Source: Undaria pinnatifida
Taxonomy: Eukaryota; Sar; Phaeophyceae; Laminariales; Alariaceae
DNA: 64,000 bases
Direction of reading: 5' to 3'
Assembly: GCA_012845835.1 (NCBI GenBank)
Contig: JABAKD010000028.1
Location: 14,354,648 to 14,418,647, forward strand
The notes under the pieces are model-generated. The model had not been told where the DNA came from. It searched no databases and worked only from the letters and a program-made list of their open reading frames with translations. The first letter of the stretch is position 1; every line of letters begins with the position of its first letter. Shown in pieces: positions 31,601 to 34,574 of this stretch. Both the position numbers and the translations under genes were made by a program.

Positions 31601-33379
31601 TGCGACTGAAGGGCTTATTTGGTATATCCCACAGCAGCACACACTCTGTGACCACGTAGTCACATAGTAGTAACTTGTATCTCTCTAGGATGAAGAATCA
31701 GCACGAACACTGGGTGTACTGATGCGGTTGGGTATGTAGTATGTAAAAAGAACGGTTTGATGTGAAGGCAACACATTGTTGAGGAGGGAGATGCACCAGG
31801 TGCAGCAGTAACACCCCTCGTTTTCCGTTCGAACATGTTTTCCCGTTTTTTTTTCCCCCCATGACCCCCTTAATGCCATCATCCTTAATGCCATCATCCT
31901 TATTGCCATCATCCTTAATGCCATCATCCTTACTGCCATCATCCTTAATGCCATCATCCTTAATGCCATCATCCTTAATGCCATCATCCTTAATGCCATC
32001 ATCCTTAATGCCATCATCCTTAATGCCATGACCCTTGGTGCACTCAACACCCGCGACATGCCGCCACACACGTATCTCAACACAGCCTCATTCCCTTGAC
32101 CGCTATTATTTATAGTATGATAGTACGCAGTATCAGGTACTATTTATACGATTGAAAAGGTTGTTGCGTCACTGTTGGATTCGATTGTATTTTTGCTGAT
32201 CCTACCACAGCATGGCTGGAGATGAATACTAACAATGTATACCTGGTAGTAATGAATACTAGTGAATACTAGGCATGATCGGTGCCTCTATTTTATTGTA
32301 TCTGTTCCTCGCACTCACTCTACCTTGAGCGGCTGGAGCCTCGCACACGTCCGAGCTGTCCAATACCGAAAAAGTGCGTCGCTATGCTACTTGGTCATAT
32401 TTGCCACAGCAGCATGGCTAGAGCCTCAAGCACGTCCGAACTGTCCTGGAGAAATATACCGCCAACCACATGATCAATTAACAGCACACAATATCATGCA
32501 TATGGAGATGCCTAACTGCGTTGCTACTGGTTTGCTTTTGCGCTCGTTTCATTACAGCATGGCTGGAGCCTTATGCACGTCCGTGCTGTCCTGGAGAAGT
32601 ACATTGCCAACCTAGGCCCGGAGTCCCGACAGCGACAGCGGCTAGAAACACTCCTACCAGACATCCCGAAGCAGCCCGACCCGGCGCCGGGCGATGAAGA
32701 GAGCGCCAAGGAACACCAACACAACGGTAAACCCGCAAGAGCTAACGCTGACAACGAGGATAGCGAGGAAGACGTGGGAAGCCTGAACAGCGAGGGAGAC
32801 GCGTCCGCTACTCCACCGCCGCCCCCTCCTCTTTCCCCCCATCCTGATGACAAGGACAATGATGACATCGACATGGACGAGTTTGATGGGGGTGACACGC
32901 CGCCGCCACCGCCGCCGCCGCCCGACTCTCCGCCCCAAGACTCTTCTCCGGAACGTTCCCCAGAACACTCCCCGGTGCGGTCCCCGGATCGGTCCCCGGT
33001 GCGCTCCACGGTGCGGTCTCCAGTGCGGTCACCGGTACGGTCTAAAGAAGACTACCACGATGGCCGGAGGGAGAAGGGGAAAGCTGAGAGGAATGGCGAG
33101 GGGGGGCGGAGGGGGGATAGGTCTGATAAAGGAGGTGGCGATCGTCGCAACATTGGCGGGGATAGGGGGGGGGGTGATCGTGATCGTGACCGCGACCGTG
33201 ACCGTGATGAGAGGAATGGGAGGGACCACAGGGGGGGAGGGGAGCGTGATAGAGACAGGGATGCCTGGCGCGGCGAGGGGGATAGGTGGGGGGACGGCAG
33301 GGGCGATCGCGAGAGGGGGGAAAGAAGAGGATATGGGGGGGGGGGTAGGGATGAACGCCGGGATGGCAGGCGCCGGTGA
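1572..33379 (+). CDS. CTNNBL1: CTNNBL1 (beta-catenin-like protein 1), 14 exons, complete
   Basis: Spliced model: 1572-1675, 13672-13870, 14571-14693, 15862-15969, 17806-17910, 18906-19080, 19397-19467, 22384-22465, 25005-25116, 27297-27375, 28513-28574, 29397-29522, 30536-30737, 32558-33379. All junctions are GT-AG, phases match throughout, and the sum is 2370 bases (789 residues plus stop). The armadillo body follows the known animal protein block by block: the FPEQPEKF and LLQELTD segments, LLVQNLSRLDE, FDENKLYCSE, ENLFDAL, LREKK, EKVDRVMDL and others. Family knowledge: CTNNBL1 is a nuclear armadillo protein bound to CDC5L and Prp31 in the Prp19 complex of the spliceosome. The N-terminus is short and acidic/basic with a KKRAR nuclear-signal-like motif. 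After about residue 545 comes a tail rich in SP/SR, RD and RGG that the animal protein lacks. Introns run from 0.2 to 12 kb and hold most of the repeats listed here. Confidence 0.93.
1960..2225 (+). repeat. Dispersed repeat family D, copy 1
   Basis: About 260 bases ending in a conserved block (gtgtgcggta...ctaaccggcgcgtctgcggctcggcgtgcgt). Related copies are at 12655-12960, 24130-24365 and 61430-61620. Shared landmarks are ttggct...gacta, agtcgc(c)gacta, gtgcggta and ggctcgacgtgcgt. No coding capacity is visible, so it may be a non-autonomous element. Confidence 0.55.
2300..2725. repeat. AT-rich minisatellite (ctattaatagcaa type)
   Basis: Degenerate tandem units of about 12-15 bases built on aactattaatagc, aactatcaatatc and gccactactaat. 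It ends in a short gcgactagcgacta run at 2725-2772, about 115 bases before the left end of the retrotransposon. Confidence 0.9.
2889..2952 (-). repeat. Retroelement split repeat b2 (3' terminus)
   Basis: 64 bases beginning cgcatgtattctcgg on the plus strand, identical to 3313-3376. Weaker similarity continues for about 25 bases (ggtgctgccaccccg versus ggtgctacctcccc). The left boundary is set by loss of identity at 2888. Confidence 0.9.
2953..3154 (-). other. Spacer between a2 and b2 with an inverted repeat
   Basis: About 200 bases unique within the element. An inverted repeat, cccgagtgtc (near 2993) with gacactcggg (near 3039), could form a stem. In PAT/Ngaro elements the segment between a2 and b2 is a non-coding tail needed for rebuilding the ends by template switching. 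Confidence 0.6.
3155..3313 (-). repeat. Retroelement split repeat a2
   Basis: 159 bases matching 12114-12272, starting gtctcaaataagctctcg and ending ggataatac on the plus strand. It abuts b1 with a one-base overlap at 3313. The b1-a2 joint has the structure expected of a copied circle junction. Confidence 0.92.
3313..3376 (-). repeat. Retroelement split repeat b1
   Basis: Second copy of the 64-base b repeat, directly adjoining a2 and lying about 135 bases past the stop codon of the recombinase gene. Confidence 0.92.
3512..4993 (-). CDS. Tyrosine recombinase of the PAT-like element
   Basis: An intact 493-residue frame with an ATG at 4991-4993. Residues 45-62 form a CxxC...CxxC zinc-ribbon-like motif (CPMCHGENDEAFRFCQFC). 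The C-terminal half has the recombinase signature: an arginine in TKRGDEL (about R289), HSFR (H409xxR412) and an AFWKDPKTAWRYM block with the likely nucleophile at about Y444. By family knowledge it cuts and joins the circular cDNA to the target, replacing the DDE integrase of LTR elements. It is the last gene before the b1a2 repeats. No frameshift or stop is seen. Confidence 0.9.
   Translation of the reverse strand: MLGPFRSLAQQMAALLTGFSADKTLPDTHNNPLVKVSAVRARVLCPMCHGENDEAFRFCQFCAKPSVNVSESTTPPMLVDEKAIERREEQFHAAVAALASVKSRNQTTDLFNRFLRSRVGKGARHMAAAQPIDVLQFLCWLDACGERRRTVVHHVDCEAVGTDTLTDSCRTGGLCDKRFAHDSLRTNYVSKLAVAYERDLGVAPAWCDQLRVGNPVRSDIVTQYMAFTRAEQKKAGVRVKQAPALLRSHLSAIVTPLQARLQGTVDKVEKLTLARNIALFTVAFGTTKRGDELTRTLIQRILRLPNHCGFLFNFQWGKTMRDGADHLLTIPYDEQHPDTCAIRAVEQWIAVGNFAGWDMDKGYLFPTITTVGESGEPVRGAHPLSASQMTSFLKQSAAAAGVEGDFSMHSFRSGGAVSRALAGDDLSTIMQRAFWKDPKTAWRYMQLAQVVSPGSSGYSMVPGVTEDQYRVINDFPLSTQSKSWAAFGNAQMM
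5126..7417 (-). CDS. Reverse transcriptase/RNase H of the PAT-like element
   Basis: The open frame runs from a stop at 7418-7420 to 5126. Counting from the TTG at 7249 it is 707 residues. There is no ATG before MLRWLGGV, but an acceptor-like site (gaaatag|gcagtaagg) sits exactly at the upstream edge, so the protein may come from a spliced or fused mRNA. RT signatures: a LDHKSGFH block with the first catalytic Asp (about residue 172 from TTG) and VWIDDF with the Asp pair (about 238-239). RNase H follows from about 412: TDASSSGWGG, a Glu in NEKEAYAL, VDVDNQT, and SADNKEADDLSR. This fused RT-RH without integrase is typical of YR retroelements. All active-site residues appear present. Confidence 0.9.
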   Translation of the reverse strand, partial: AVRVFLEERRRRIDRVRTYFLEDEGRDPEAGAVQGNRHTQRPTSDLNSQTLLEEKPLPTPQNAPLRREADFVPGHLSTALEFWRDEILAELAEDQRQSMLRWLGGVTVHEFIDSKAEGVFMGRRYNGRDITPAIFQNHVPPKFELWVDAELANLVEKGCLAKWSDIADTGKHPTPDLVLPLGVEPSKPRLFWDGRWLNNMCRRTPFTMDGVGKVSQVAWRGAYQVTLDHKSGFHHVPIDPESWTFFGLCWRGEYYVWTVLCFGWCSSPYIYHTLSEAVGQYLRARDVPVLVWIDDFYLTNFRVSRNSNPEQQAEAALAAVHLALCVFHRAGYFMSVEKCVLNPTTSLVYLGIVCDSAKCRFEVPEDKLVKLETLITAAIDASSITFAELEKVAGKCTSMTVAVPAASLYTFHMYKQIGHLQRTGKSRVSATVKVAPNGSLRAEFDRWLEVRARMNGATWFQAQHRVLSVSGATDASSSGWGGVMRGPDQTLFEAAADFPDEWVEAHINEKEAYALLETIRLFSMARPSQIQGSTVVVDVDNQTVFYAFRKGKSPNARMHEVITSLFWLQVDLDFSLNLRWVCSADNKEADDLSRANGEEYVRLTQGAFATLWESWGGFDMDLMATTASTQRIPEGVQGAGEKLLFFSRYHTEESAGVDVLSQDVSKMPSSSRECFGFCFPPPSMVGVVLQHLAERRAHAVILVPDLKLQWFPKLAEATVRSQPVSGPGEDSQFFRSHHQRNRIAHRFHKWGMRAVEVDFRGIQ
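8160..8921 (-). CDS. Gag (nucleocapsid part) of the PAT-like element
   Basis: 253 residues from an ATG at 8919-8921. The N-terminal 110 residues look helical. A Gly/Arg-rich stretch with RG repeats follows, and the end carries two zinc knuckles: CGRC...HSHSTC and the canonical CHRCHQSGHIQTNC (CX2CX4HX4C). It binds the element RNA in the particle by family analogy. A splice acceptor-like ccgaccacag just inside the frame (exon from 8891) is in phase with the donor at 11348 of the upstream ORF, so this may be the second exon of a longer Gag. Confidence 0.82.
   Translation of the reverse strand: MPTSDFPRPQFTAKFTALLHHTHAYDKATMRDINSIASSIEELVPMLTQLIELCRQHPAKLKRELTTVSTLLAGVNKCIALKQPVRAALFIYQETHQKMVGATSVDHTALDLALKNLKKLGGQSVVAEFPGWNRGLGGGGRTYGYRTPRSQPTTTGRFSAGRGHYYSPPPLAGRGSAGTGHYTPPRRGGGRMQGGRGRGQMGRGVAAGSPGRRAICGRCDAQGLNADHSHSTCPQVVCHRCHQSGHIQTNCQN
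8935..9250. repeat. 29-bp minisatellite (tgtgcgtggtttgcgcgtgtgcttacgcc)
   Basis: About ten degenerate copies of a G/T-rich unit of roughly 29 bases, inside the retroelement between the Gag frames. Frames across it read low-complexity peptides in all phases and are not genes. Related gtgcgtgc-rich sequence continues, more loosely, to about 9560. Confidence 0.85.
10285..10490. other. Extremely AT-rich tract inside the retroelement
   Basis: About 200 bases of almost pure A/T (taattaaat, tttattta motifs), in sharp contrast to the GC-rich flanks. It could be an inserted fragment or an intron segment. No boundaries or duplications are clear. The stretch 9900-11180 has no coding signal that I trust. 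Confidence 0.7.
11187..12008 (-). CDS. ORF1 of the PAT-like element (probable N-terminal Gag)
   Basis: First frame after a1. The first ATG is at 12006-12008 (MNFSSATTFENMEEY), and the frame is open for about 273 residues with an Ala/Leu-rich helical first half and a Pro/Ser/Thr/Glu-rich second half. I recognise no domain. A strong donor (gtccag|gtgagg; exon end 11349) lies inside it, and the in-phase acceptor at 8891 would join it to the zinc-knuckle Gag frame after removal of a 2.46-kb intron. Either it is a separate ORF1 or the N-terminal exon of Gag. Confidence 0.6.
   Translation of the reverse strand: MNFSSATTFENMEEYLSVSTILEEGVSVPVLERFVIARGQQCTAADLTLNQVLITCAAATEAGSADVRPNLGRILLASQGAAGAGNPGPHMERNAKRSMVQAAGSYLWGCPDNGGLRSVGGCVVFPSAMPAPPYASSSSAPATDSDPLQLATPDPLQPALPNFEIQPTPPNIENTHLDKRARTTESEYECESTAAEPTATPAGKTSEEEPPLTAITGKVQVRSSFVTNLSHALFRFGTRDPPATGQALSPKRRLVFLFCQSVAGQYNSQLEYE
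12114..12272 (-). repeat. Retroelement split repeat a1 (5' terminus)
   Basis: 159-base copy of a2. Identity stops exactly at aatac (12272), where the plus strand changes from element to flank (tattttta). This marks the 5' end of the element and probably includes its promoter. Confidence 0.9.
12655..12960 (+). repeat. Dispersed repeat family D, copy 2
   Basis: Contains an internal tandem pair (cctgttacacg.c.gggctgtgag...ttggcttgacta, at about 12657 and 12738) followed by the conserved block gcgtgcggta...atctgaccggcgtgta...ggctcgacgtgcgtgg. See the copies at 1960, 24130 and 61430. Confidence 0.6.
13345..13665 (+). repeat. Tandem array of about 120-bp units ending at the exon 2 acceptor
   Basis: Three units share gccgtttccg.ggtgtg...gcc.ata.ttggg.aaa...atcccaggcggtgtg. 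The last unit runs into the real acceptor (gcgttag) of CTNNBL1 exon 2. An earlier unit has an acceptor-like ttgcttctatag at the equivalent place. Confidence 0.75.
13672..13870 (+). CDS. CTNNBL1: CTNNBL1 exon 2
   Basis: Encodes FEDLALEDLDEEAIARML...ERKINRNQMMRVKFPEQPEKFVDSE. The last part is the most recognisable CTNNBL1 motif (NQxxRxKFPxxPEKFxxSE), and the exon ends at the same residue as expected for the family. It is bounded by gcgttag and gag|gtgagg. Confidence 0.93.
13871..14570 (+). repeat. Intron 2 with GTT/GGT-rich simple repeats
   Basis: Strongly G/T-biased sequence made of gttgttggtggt runs (13880-14055 and 14270-14480). This gives long but meaningless Cys/Val-rich frames. Confidence 0.85.
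14571..14693 (+). CDS. CTNNBL1: CTNNBL1 exon 3
   Basis: 41 codons from ccttgcacag to acg|gtgaga, phase 0 on both sides. VELDTAVKSL...LYPALVDAGAVTSLLGLLTHENT corresponds to the first armadillo-like repeat of the family. Confidence 0.95.
15175..15240. repeat. (AGCTT)n microsatellite
   Basis: Thirteen or so copies of gctta/gcgta in intron 3. No coding sequence is seen elsewhere in 14694-15861. Confidence 0.9.
15862..15969 (+). CDS. CTNNBL1: CTNNBL1 exon 4
   Basis: 36 codons from ctcgcccgcag to aagcag|gtactc. It contains LLQELTDSDVLSEREEA, matching the family block LLQELTDxD. Confidence 0.95.
16180..16292. repeat. 13-14 bp minisatellite (gtgtaccttttagt)
   Basis: About eight tandem copies in intron 4 of gtgtac(c/a)tttt(a/c)g. 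Confidence 0.9.
16485..16735. repeat. About 24-bp minisatellite (ggagatgtcttaaaggggttaa)
   Basis: Ten or more degenerate tandem copies in intron 4. A T-rich (tttg)n tract follows at 17215-17300. The rest of 15970-17805 shows nothing coding. Confidence 0.88.
17806..17910 (+). CDS. CTNNBL1: CTNNBL1 exon 5
   Basis: 35 codons from atttcaag to ctcgag|gtgtgg. LLVQNLSRLDE...GVNTTMGVLENLLE is a close match to the family LLVQNLxRLDE...GVxNTLxxxEN. Confidence 0.93.
18038..18130. repeat. Small AACCCGTTT repeat (MITE-like family C)
   Basis: Begins gtaacccctctaggctgaaacccg and ends gctctaaacgggttaac, so the ends are imperfect inverted repeats. Related copies are at 25476-25568 and, inverted, at 35376-35460. 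Partial matches are at 20178-20200 and 21180-21290. It lies in intron 5 (17911-18905). Confidence 0.55.
18906..19080 (+). CDS. CTNNBL1: CTNNBL1 exon 6
   Basis: 58 codons plus one base, from acattacag to gcagg|gtaagt. It contains FLLKRLQVKKFDENKLYCSEILAML, almost the family consensus LLKRL...FDxNKLYCSEVLAxLL. Confidence 0.95.
19397..19467 (+). CDS. CTNNBL1: CTNNBL1 exon 7
   Basis: Short 71-base exon from gtatcctcag to gccggag|gtgagg, encoding GMDGIDRLLQIVAYYRRRQPQSPE. Its 3' end and donor recur at 19618. Confidence 0.92.
19500..19960 (+). repeat. Intron 7 gatttattgat / gatctagaacat repeat block
   Basis: Tandem gatttattgat units are followed by three or four units built on (c)tagaa.atg.ctttc(a)gggcaaacagatc. 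A relative in the same orientation to its host gene lies in a TFIIIC intron (reverse strand of 41500-41790). Confidence 0.65.
19608..19690 (+). pseudogene. Copy of exon 7 donor region
   Basis: cgccggaggtgaggctaaca followed by gatggcatatcacttcatgatactatt repeats the last seven exon 7 bases, the donor and about 45 intron bases of 19461-19510. It shows a tandem duplication of the exon-intron junction. Confidence 0.75.
19960..19986. other. Perfect palindrome atatatacttcgaagtatatat
   Basis: A 22-base perfect inverted repeat with no spacer in intron 7. It may form a cruciform. There is no associated gene. Confidence 0.8.
20268..20565 (+). repeat. G-rich tract in intron 7
   Basis: Dense runs of 4-8 G on the plus strand, with many possible G-quadruplex combinations. 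It is followed further on by an 18-G homopolymer at about 21092-21109. Gly-rich frames here are not genes. Confidence 0.85.
20775..20893. repeat. 12-bp minisatellite (tgtaccctgtgc)
   Basis: About ten near-perfect copies. The unit is a multiple of three, so frames on both strands stay open (AVPC and GTAQ repeats), but no exon evidence exists. Confidence 0.92.
22384..22465 (+). CDS. CTNNBL1: CTNNBL1 exon 8
   Basis: 27 codons plus one base from tactttcag to ctacg|gtaagc: EEECVENLFDALAAALL...NQSRFRY, matching the family EExxMENLFDxLCxxL...NRxRF. Confidence 0.95.
22500..23625. repeat. Intron 8 arrays: tatttaataagc minisatellite and a GC-rich duplication
   Basis: Units of about 12 bases (tatttaataagc/tatttaatgagc) fill 22500-22760 and 23200-23600. 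Between them an 80-base segment containing cctcgcgcgagtgaccccga is present twice (22968-23050 and 23099-23175), and it has the short palindrome tcgcgcga. Confidence 0.85.
24130..24365 (+). repeat. Dispersed repeat family D, copy 3
   Basis: The preceding 23880-24240 contains four tandem units of gtgttgcggttttgttgtgtatgact..aag..gccgactag. The conserved block follows (cgttgcggagttctt...gtatctggtgggcgcatttgtggctcgacgtgg). It lies in intron 8. Confidence 0.55.
25005..25116 (+). CDS. CTNNBL1: CTNNBL1 exon 9
   Basis: From ttttgtttcag to ccaaag|gtgtgt. It encodes GEGFELMLRCLREKK...ALKVLDFALTDNDTNCQR-like sequence (here AVKVLDFALTDNDTNCQ), equal to the family GEGLxLMxLMLREKK...ALKVLDxA. Three decayed copies of its 3' end follow in intron 9. 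Confidence 0.95.
25165..25285. repeat. GGGTACCCG palindromic repeats
   Basis: Several overlapping gggtacccg/gagtacccgggta units in intron 9. The same motif family occurs at 41400-41480 and 41879-41945 in a TFIIIC intron. Confidence 0.7.
25425..25475 (+). pseudogene. Decayed copy 1 of the exon 9 end
   Basis: aaagttgactctcacagacaacgacaccagctgacaaaagtgttc repeats exon 9 positions from about 25074 through the donor, with an in-frame TGA. Confidence 0.75.
25476..25568. repeat. AACCCGTTT repeat (family C), copy 2
   Basis: ttaacccgtttattgctcgaaacccg...gcatgcagtatggggagggtttttggtgctctggaggggttac. It has the same layout and imperfect inverted ends as 18038-18130. Confidence 0.55.
25658..25715 (+). 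pseudogene. Decayed copy 2 of the exon 9 end
   Basis: atgttggacttggctctcagggacaacggcaccaactgcctgccaaagg followed by tgtacg. This is the closest of the three copies and keeps the donor position. Confidence 0.8.
26180..26240 (+). pseudogene. Decayed copy 3 of the exon 9 end
   Basis: atgttggacagcactgccatcgctgccgtggacaacggcaccaactgctgaaggtgcc. It is more diverged and has an in-frame TGA before the donor position. Confidence 0.7.
26640..26749. repeat. 9-bp minisatellite (tagatacag/taggtacag)
   Basis: About twelve copies in intron 9, directly abutting the left inverted repeat of the TA-flanked MITE. Reads as YCTYCIYC on the minus strand, an artefact. Confidence 0.9.
26750..26952. mobile_element. 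TA-flanked MITE, family B, copy 1
   Basis: About 200 bases starting (ta)cagtagccacgcccccggtaaagcggtgg. It contains repeated ccgccttat(tggg) motifs and ends ccgccttatggggggaccccc. The homologue at 38774-38989 is better preserved. The ends are imperfect inverted repeats of the CAGTAG.GGTCCCCC type, as in Tc1/mariner- or pogo-type elements that duplicate TA. Confidence 0.65.
27297..27375 (+). CDS. CTNNBL1: CTNNBL1 exon 10
   Basis: From cggtgccag to cagaag|gtaaac: LVEVGGLKAVLPVFMGRGAARKLRQK, matching the family FVDxLGLRTIFPLFMKxP. Confidence 0.93.
27625..27718. repeat. 10-bp minisatellite (agtatgcaat)
   Basis: Nine near-perfect copies in intron 10. The rest of 27376-28512 shows only degenerate internal repetition around tcagtttt/ctcagttctgag and nothing coding. 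Confidence 0.92.
28513..28574 (+). CDS. CTNNBL1: CTNNBL1 exon 11
   Basis: 62-base exon from tgttgcag to caccag|gtcaga: KRKAKGERNALEEHAISIVT, equivalent to the family EKEHEEHxCSIxASL. The donor gtcaga is the weakest in the gene, but the phase and homology fit. Confidence 0.85.
29397..29522 (+). CDS. CTNNBL1: CTNNBL1 exon 12
   Basis: From tgtgggcag to gacag|gtgatt. FVSKFVEADMEKVDRVMDLYMEY corresponds to the family NKFxENDxEKVDRLMELHFKY. Its 3' end is copied three times in intron 12. Confidence 0.93.
29586..29625 (+). pseudogene. Decayed copy 1 of the exon 12 end
   Basis: aacggtggaccgagtcatggacctctcttctgacagg corresponds to exon 12 from aaggtcgaccgggtgatggacctg to the donor, with an internal deletion. 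Confidence 0.75.
29795..29848 (+). pseudogene. Decayed copy 2 of the exon 12 end
   Basis: gaacaggtggaccgagttaaggagctttacatctgcatgaag corresponds to the KVDRVMDLYME part. An upstream ttttagcaggg could be its decayed acceptor. Confidence 0.7.
30015..30067 (+). pseudogene. Decayed copy 3 of the exon 12 end
   Basis: ggaaaaggtgggccgagtcatggacctctgcatgggagtattcagata corresponds to GAAAAGGTCGACCGGGTGAT through GAGTATTCGGACA of exon 12. Confidence 0.8.
30536..30737 (+). CDS. CTNNBL1: CTNNBL1 exon 13
   Basis: From ctggtttccccag to catcag|gtgcgc. It encodes VLQFEAKESARVARDEEEGDSDDD... then LEFRRQEAGAYTQQRLAVVM and VARRVAEKLHQ, matching the family EEEFYLRRLDAGLFxLQ...IRQRVHQIL. The acidic DEEEGDSDDD insert corresponds to the family's acidic loop. 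Confidence 0.93.
30925..30970 (+). pseudogene. Decayed copy of the exon 13 end
   Basis: cagctcgacgatagcaaggagggtggcccagaaacttgatcag repeats cagctcggcggtggcaaggagggtggccgagaaactgcatcag with an internal TGA. Confidence 0.82.
31860..32036. repeat. 15-bp minisatellite (atgccatcatcctta)
   Basis: Eleven or twelve near-perfect copies in intron 13. Because the unit is a multiple of three, minus-strand frames (MMALR, DGIKD) are open but not supported as exons. Confidence 0.93.
32200..32475 (+). pseudogene. Three decayed copies of the exon 14 acceptor region
   Basis: ccacagcatggctggag (32206), gagcggctggagcctcgcacacgtccgagctgtcc (32329) and cacagcagcatggctagagcctcaagcacgtccgaactgtcctggagaaatataccgccaacc (32404) all repeat cattacagcatggctggagc and downstream exon sequence of 32551-32612. 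They are ordered from worst to best preserved toward the real exon. Confidence 0.85.
32558..33379 (+). CDS. CTNNBL1: CTNNBL1 exon 14 (last) with RS/RD/RGG tail
   Basis: From cattacag to TGA at 33377-33379 (273 codons). The first 30 residues (GWSLMHVRAVLEKYIANLG...LETLLPD) finish the armadillo domain. The rest is an unfolded-looking tail: acidic and proline runs (PPPPPP twice), then RSPxRSP repeats, then RDRDRD and RGGGD/GYGGGG. The family protein in animals stops just after the armadillo end. SR/RD tails are typical of splicing factors, so the extension is in keeping with the protein's role in the spliceosome, but its function is inference. Confidence 0.92.
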   Translation, partial: HGWSLMHVRAVLEKYIANLGPESRQRQRLETLLPDIPKQPDPAPGDEESAKEHQHNGKPARANADNEDSEEDVGSLNSEGDASATPPPPPPLSPHPDDKDNDDIDMDEFDGGDTPPPPPPPPDSPPQDSSPERSPEHSPVRSPDRSPVRSTVRSPVRSPVRSKEDYHDGRREKGKAERNGEGGRRGDRSDKGGGDRRNIGGDRGGGDRDRDRDRDRDERNGRDHRGGGERDRDRDAWRGEGDRWGDGRGDRERGERRGYGGGGRDERRDGRRR

Positions 33380-33387
33380 AGCTTGGT

Positions 33388-33570
33388 ACGTGTGCCGGTC
33401 CCTCTACAACGCCGGTTGAGCAGTGCCGGTTGCCCGCTATAGTGCCTGTGGAATCGCTCGGCACATAAGGGAATATCCAGTATTGGCAGTGTGTGGAGCA
33501 GTGCCGGTTGCCGCTATAGTGCTGGTTTTATCGGCTGGTACATGCCGGCACTATAGAGAGACCACTACTG
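33388..33570. mobile_element. TA-flanked MITE, family B2, in the CTNNBL1 3' region
   Basis: Starts ccggtccctctacaacgccgg and ends gccggcactatagagagaccactactg, which are inverted repeats of each other. Inside are two copies of cagtgccggttgcc(c)gctatagtgc. It begins only about 9 bases after the CTNNBL1 stop and therefore probably forms part of the 3' UTR. The same end sequence occurs at 63947. Confidence 0.65.
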
Positions 33571-34570
33571 CTGTATGGGCTGTTCTGTCTCTGGTCTAGC
33601 CCGAGTGGGGAGATATTGTGTGCGGTGCGAGTGAAAATTATATAGAAACGATATCTCATATTGGTTTTTGCTTCTTTGTGGGCATCCACTACTGTGTGTG
33701 TTCTCTGCCCCGCGATGCCAACGTAGAAGAGCATTGTAGACGCGACCGCTTTGGTCCGTACCATCTGCACCTGCTTAGGTAGTTTTACGCGTGGGACAAA
33801 GGAAGCATCACTTTTGCGTTGTGGTGTGGTGTGATTGCGGATTGATAGGACAGGGAGGGAGACTGAGAGGACTCCATGAGGCAATGGGTTCAGCTCCGGT
33901 TTCGCTGGGGGGGTGTACGCAGCTGACCCCTGGCTGGGGCGACCGGCTTGGGGGAACGCGTTCGTTCCATCGCGGCTCTTGACGCGTTTTGCACTGCTGT
34001 TGTAGTACAGCAACTACTACTGTACTAATGTAGGTATTATATCAACTACTACTATGCTATTGCTGTAGCACAGCCACTGCTGCTGCTGCTGCTGTAGGTG
34101 GTAAAGGCTATCTCGAGTGCGCGCCTTATGATCCGGTTATGATCCAGTTGGTAGTTAAGTGAAGGCGTTACTGGGATCTGTTATCGCATCTATAGACCGT
34201 AGCTGATGGCCTTAAATACTCATACCCGATTGGCTCCGCCCTTGACTTTTATTAAGTATGATCTGATTTCCTTTGAGGCGCTTAGAGGGGCTGGCATGGA
34301 GGTCGGAAGCGCTCCGTGGAAACACGCGCAGGCACTTAGCAAAGGGGTTTGTGTTGAGCGTTTTTAATCGAATGGCTACATCGCTGGACTATTTTACGTA
34401 ATAGGTATGTCTTGAGCTCCAATGACTCCACCGGTGGACTTTTATTACGCAATGGACCTTCCTCCCGGTGCCTTGAGCAGGTTAAATCGATTCAATTTGC
34501 ATTCGTCGCTGATTCATTTTAGCATATCGGAACACCACGTATGTGCTCGGAATGATTTAGACGTGTAGTC
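33571..34570. other. Intergenic stretch, nothing recognised
   Basis: Between the CTNNBL1 3' region and the palindromic element I see only a CTG-rich patch at 34010-34100 and no coding signal. Confidence 0.6.
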
Positions 34571-34574
34571 ACTG

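Noticed and set aside
31860-32036. Regular 15-bp array, considered as a CRISPR array
   Set aside because: There are no spacers; it is a plain minisatellite in a eukaryotic intron. The same applies to the other short arrays.
32524-33464. Long minus-strand frames opposite CTNNBL1 exon 14
   Set aside because: Shadows of the repetitive SP/RD coding sequence. There are no domains, and they conflict with the conserved plus-strand frame.
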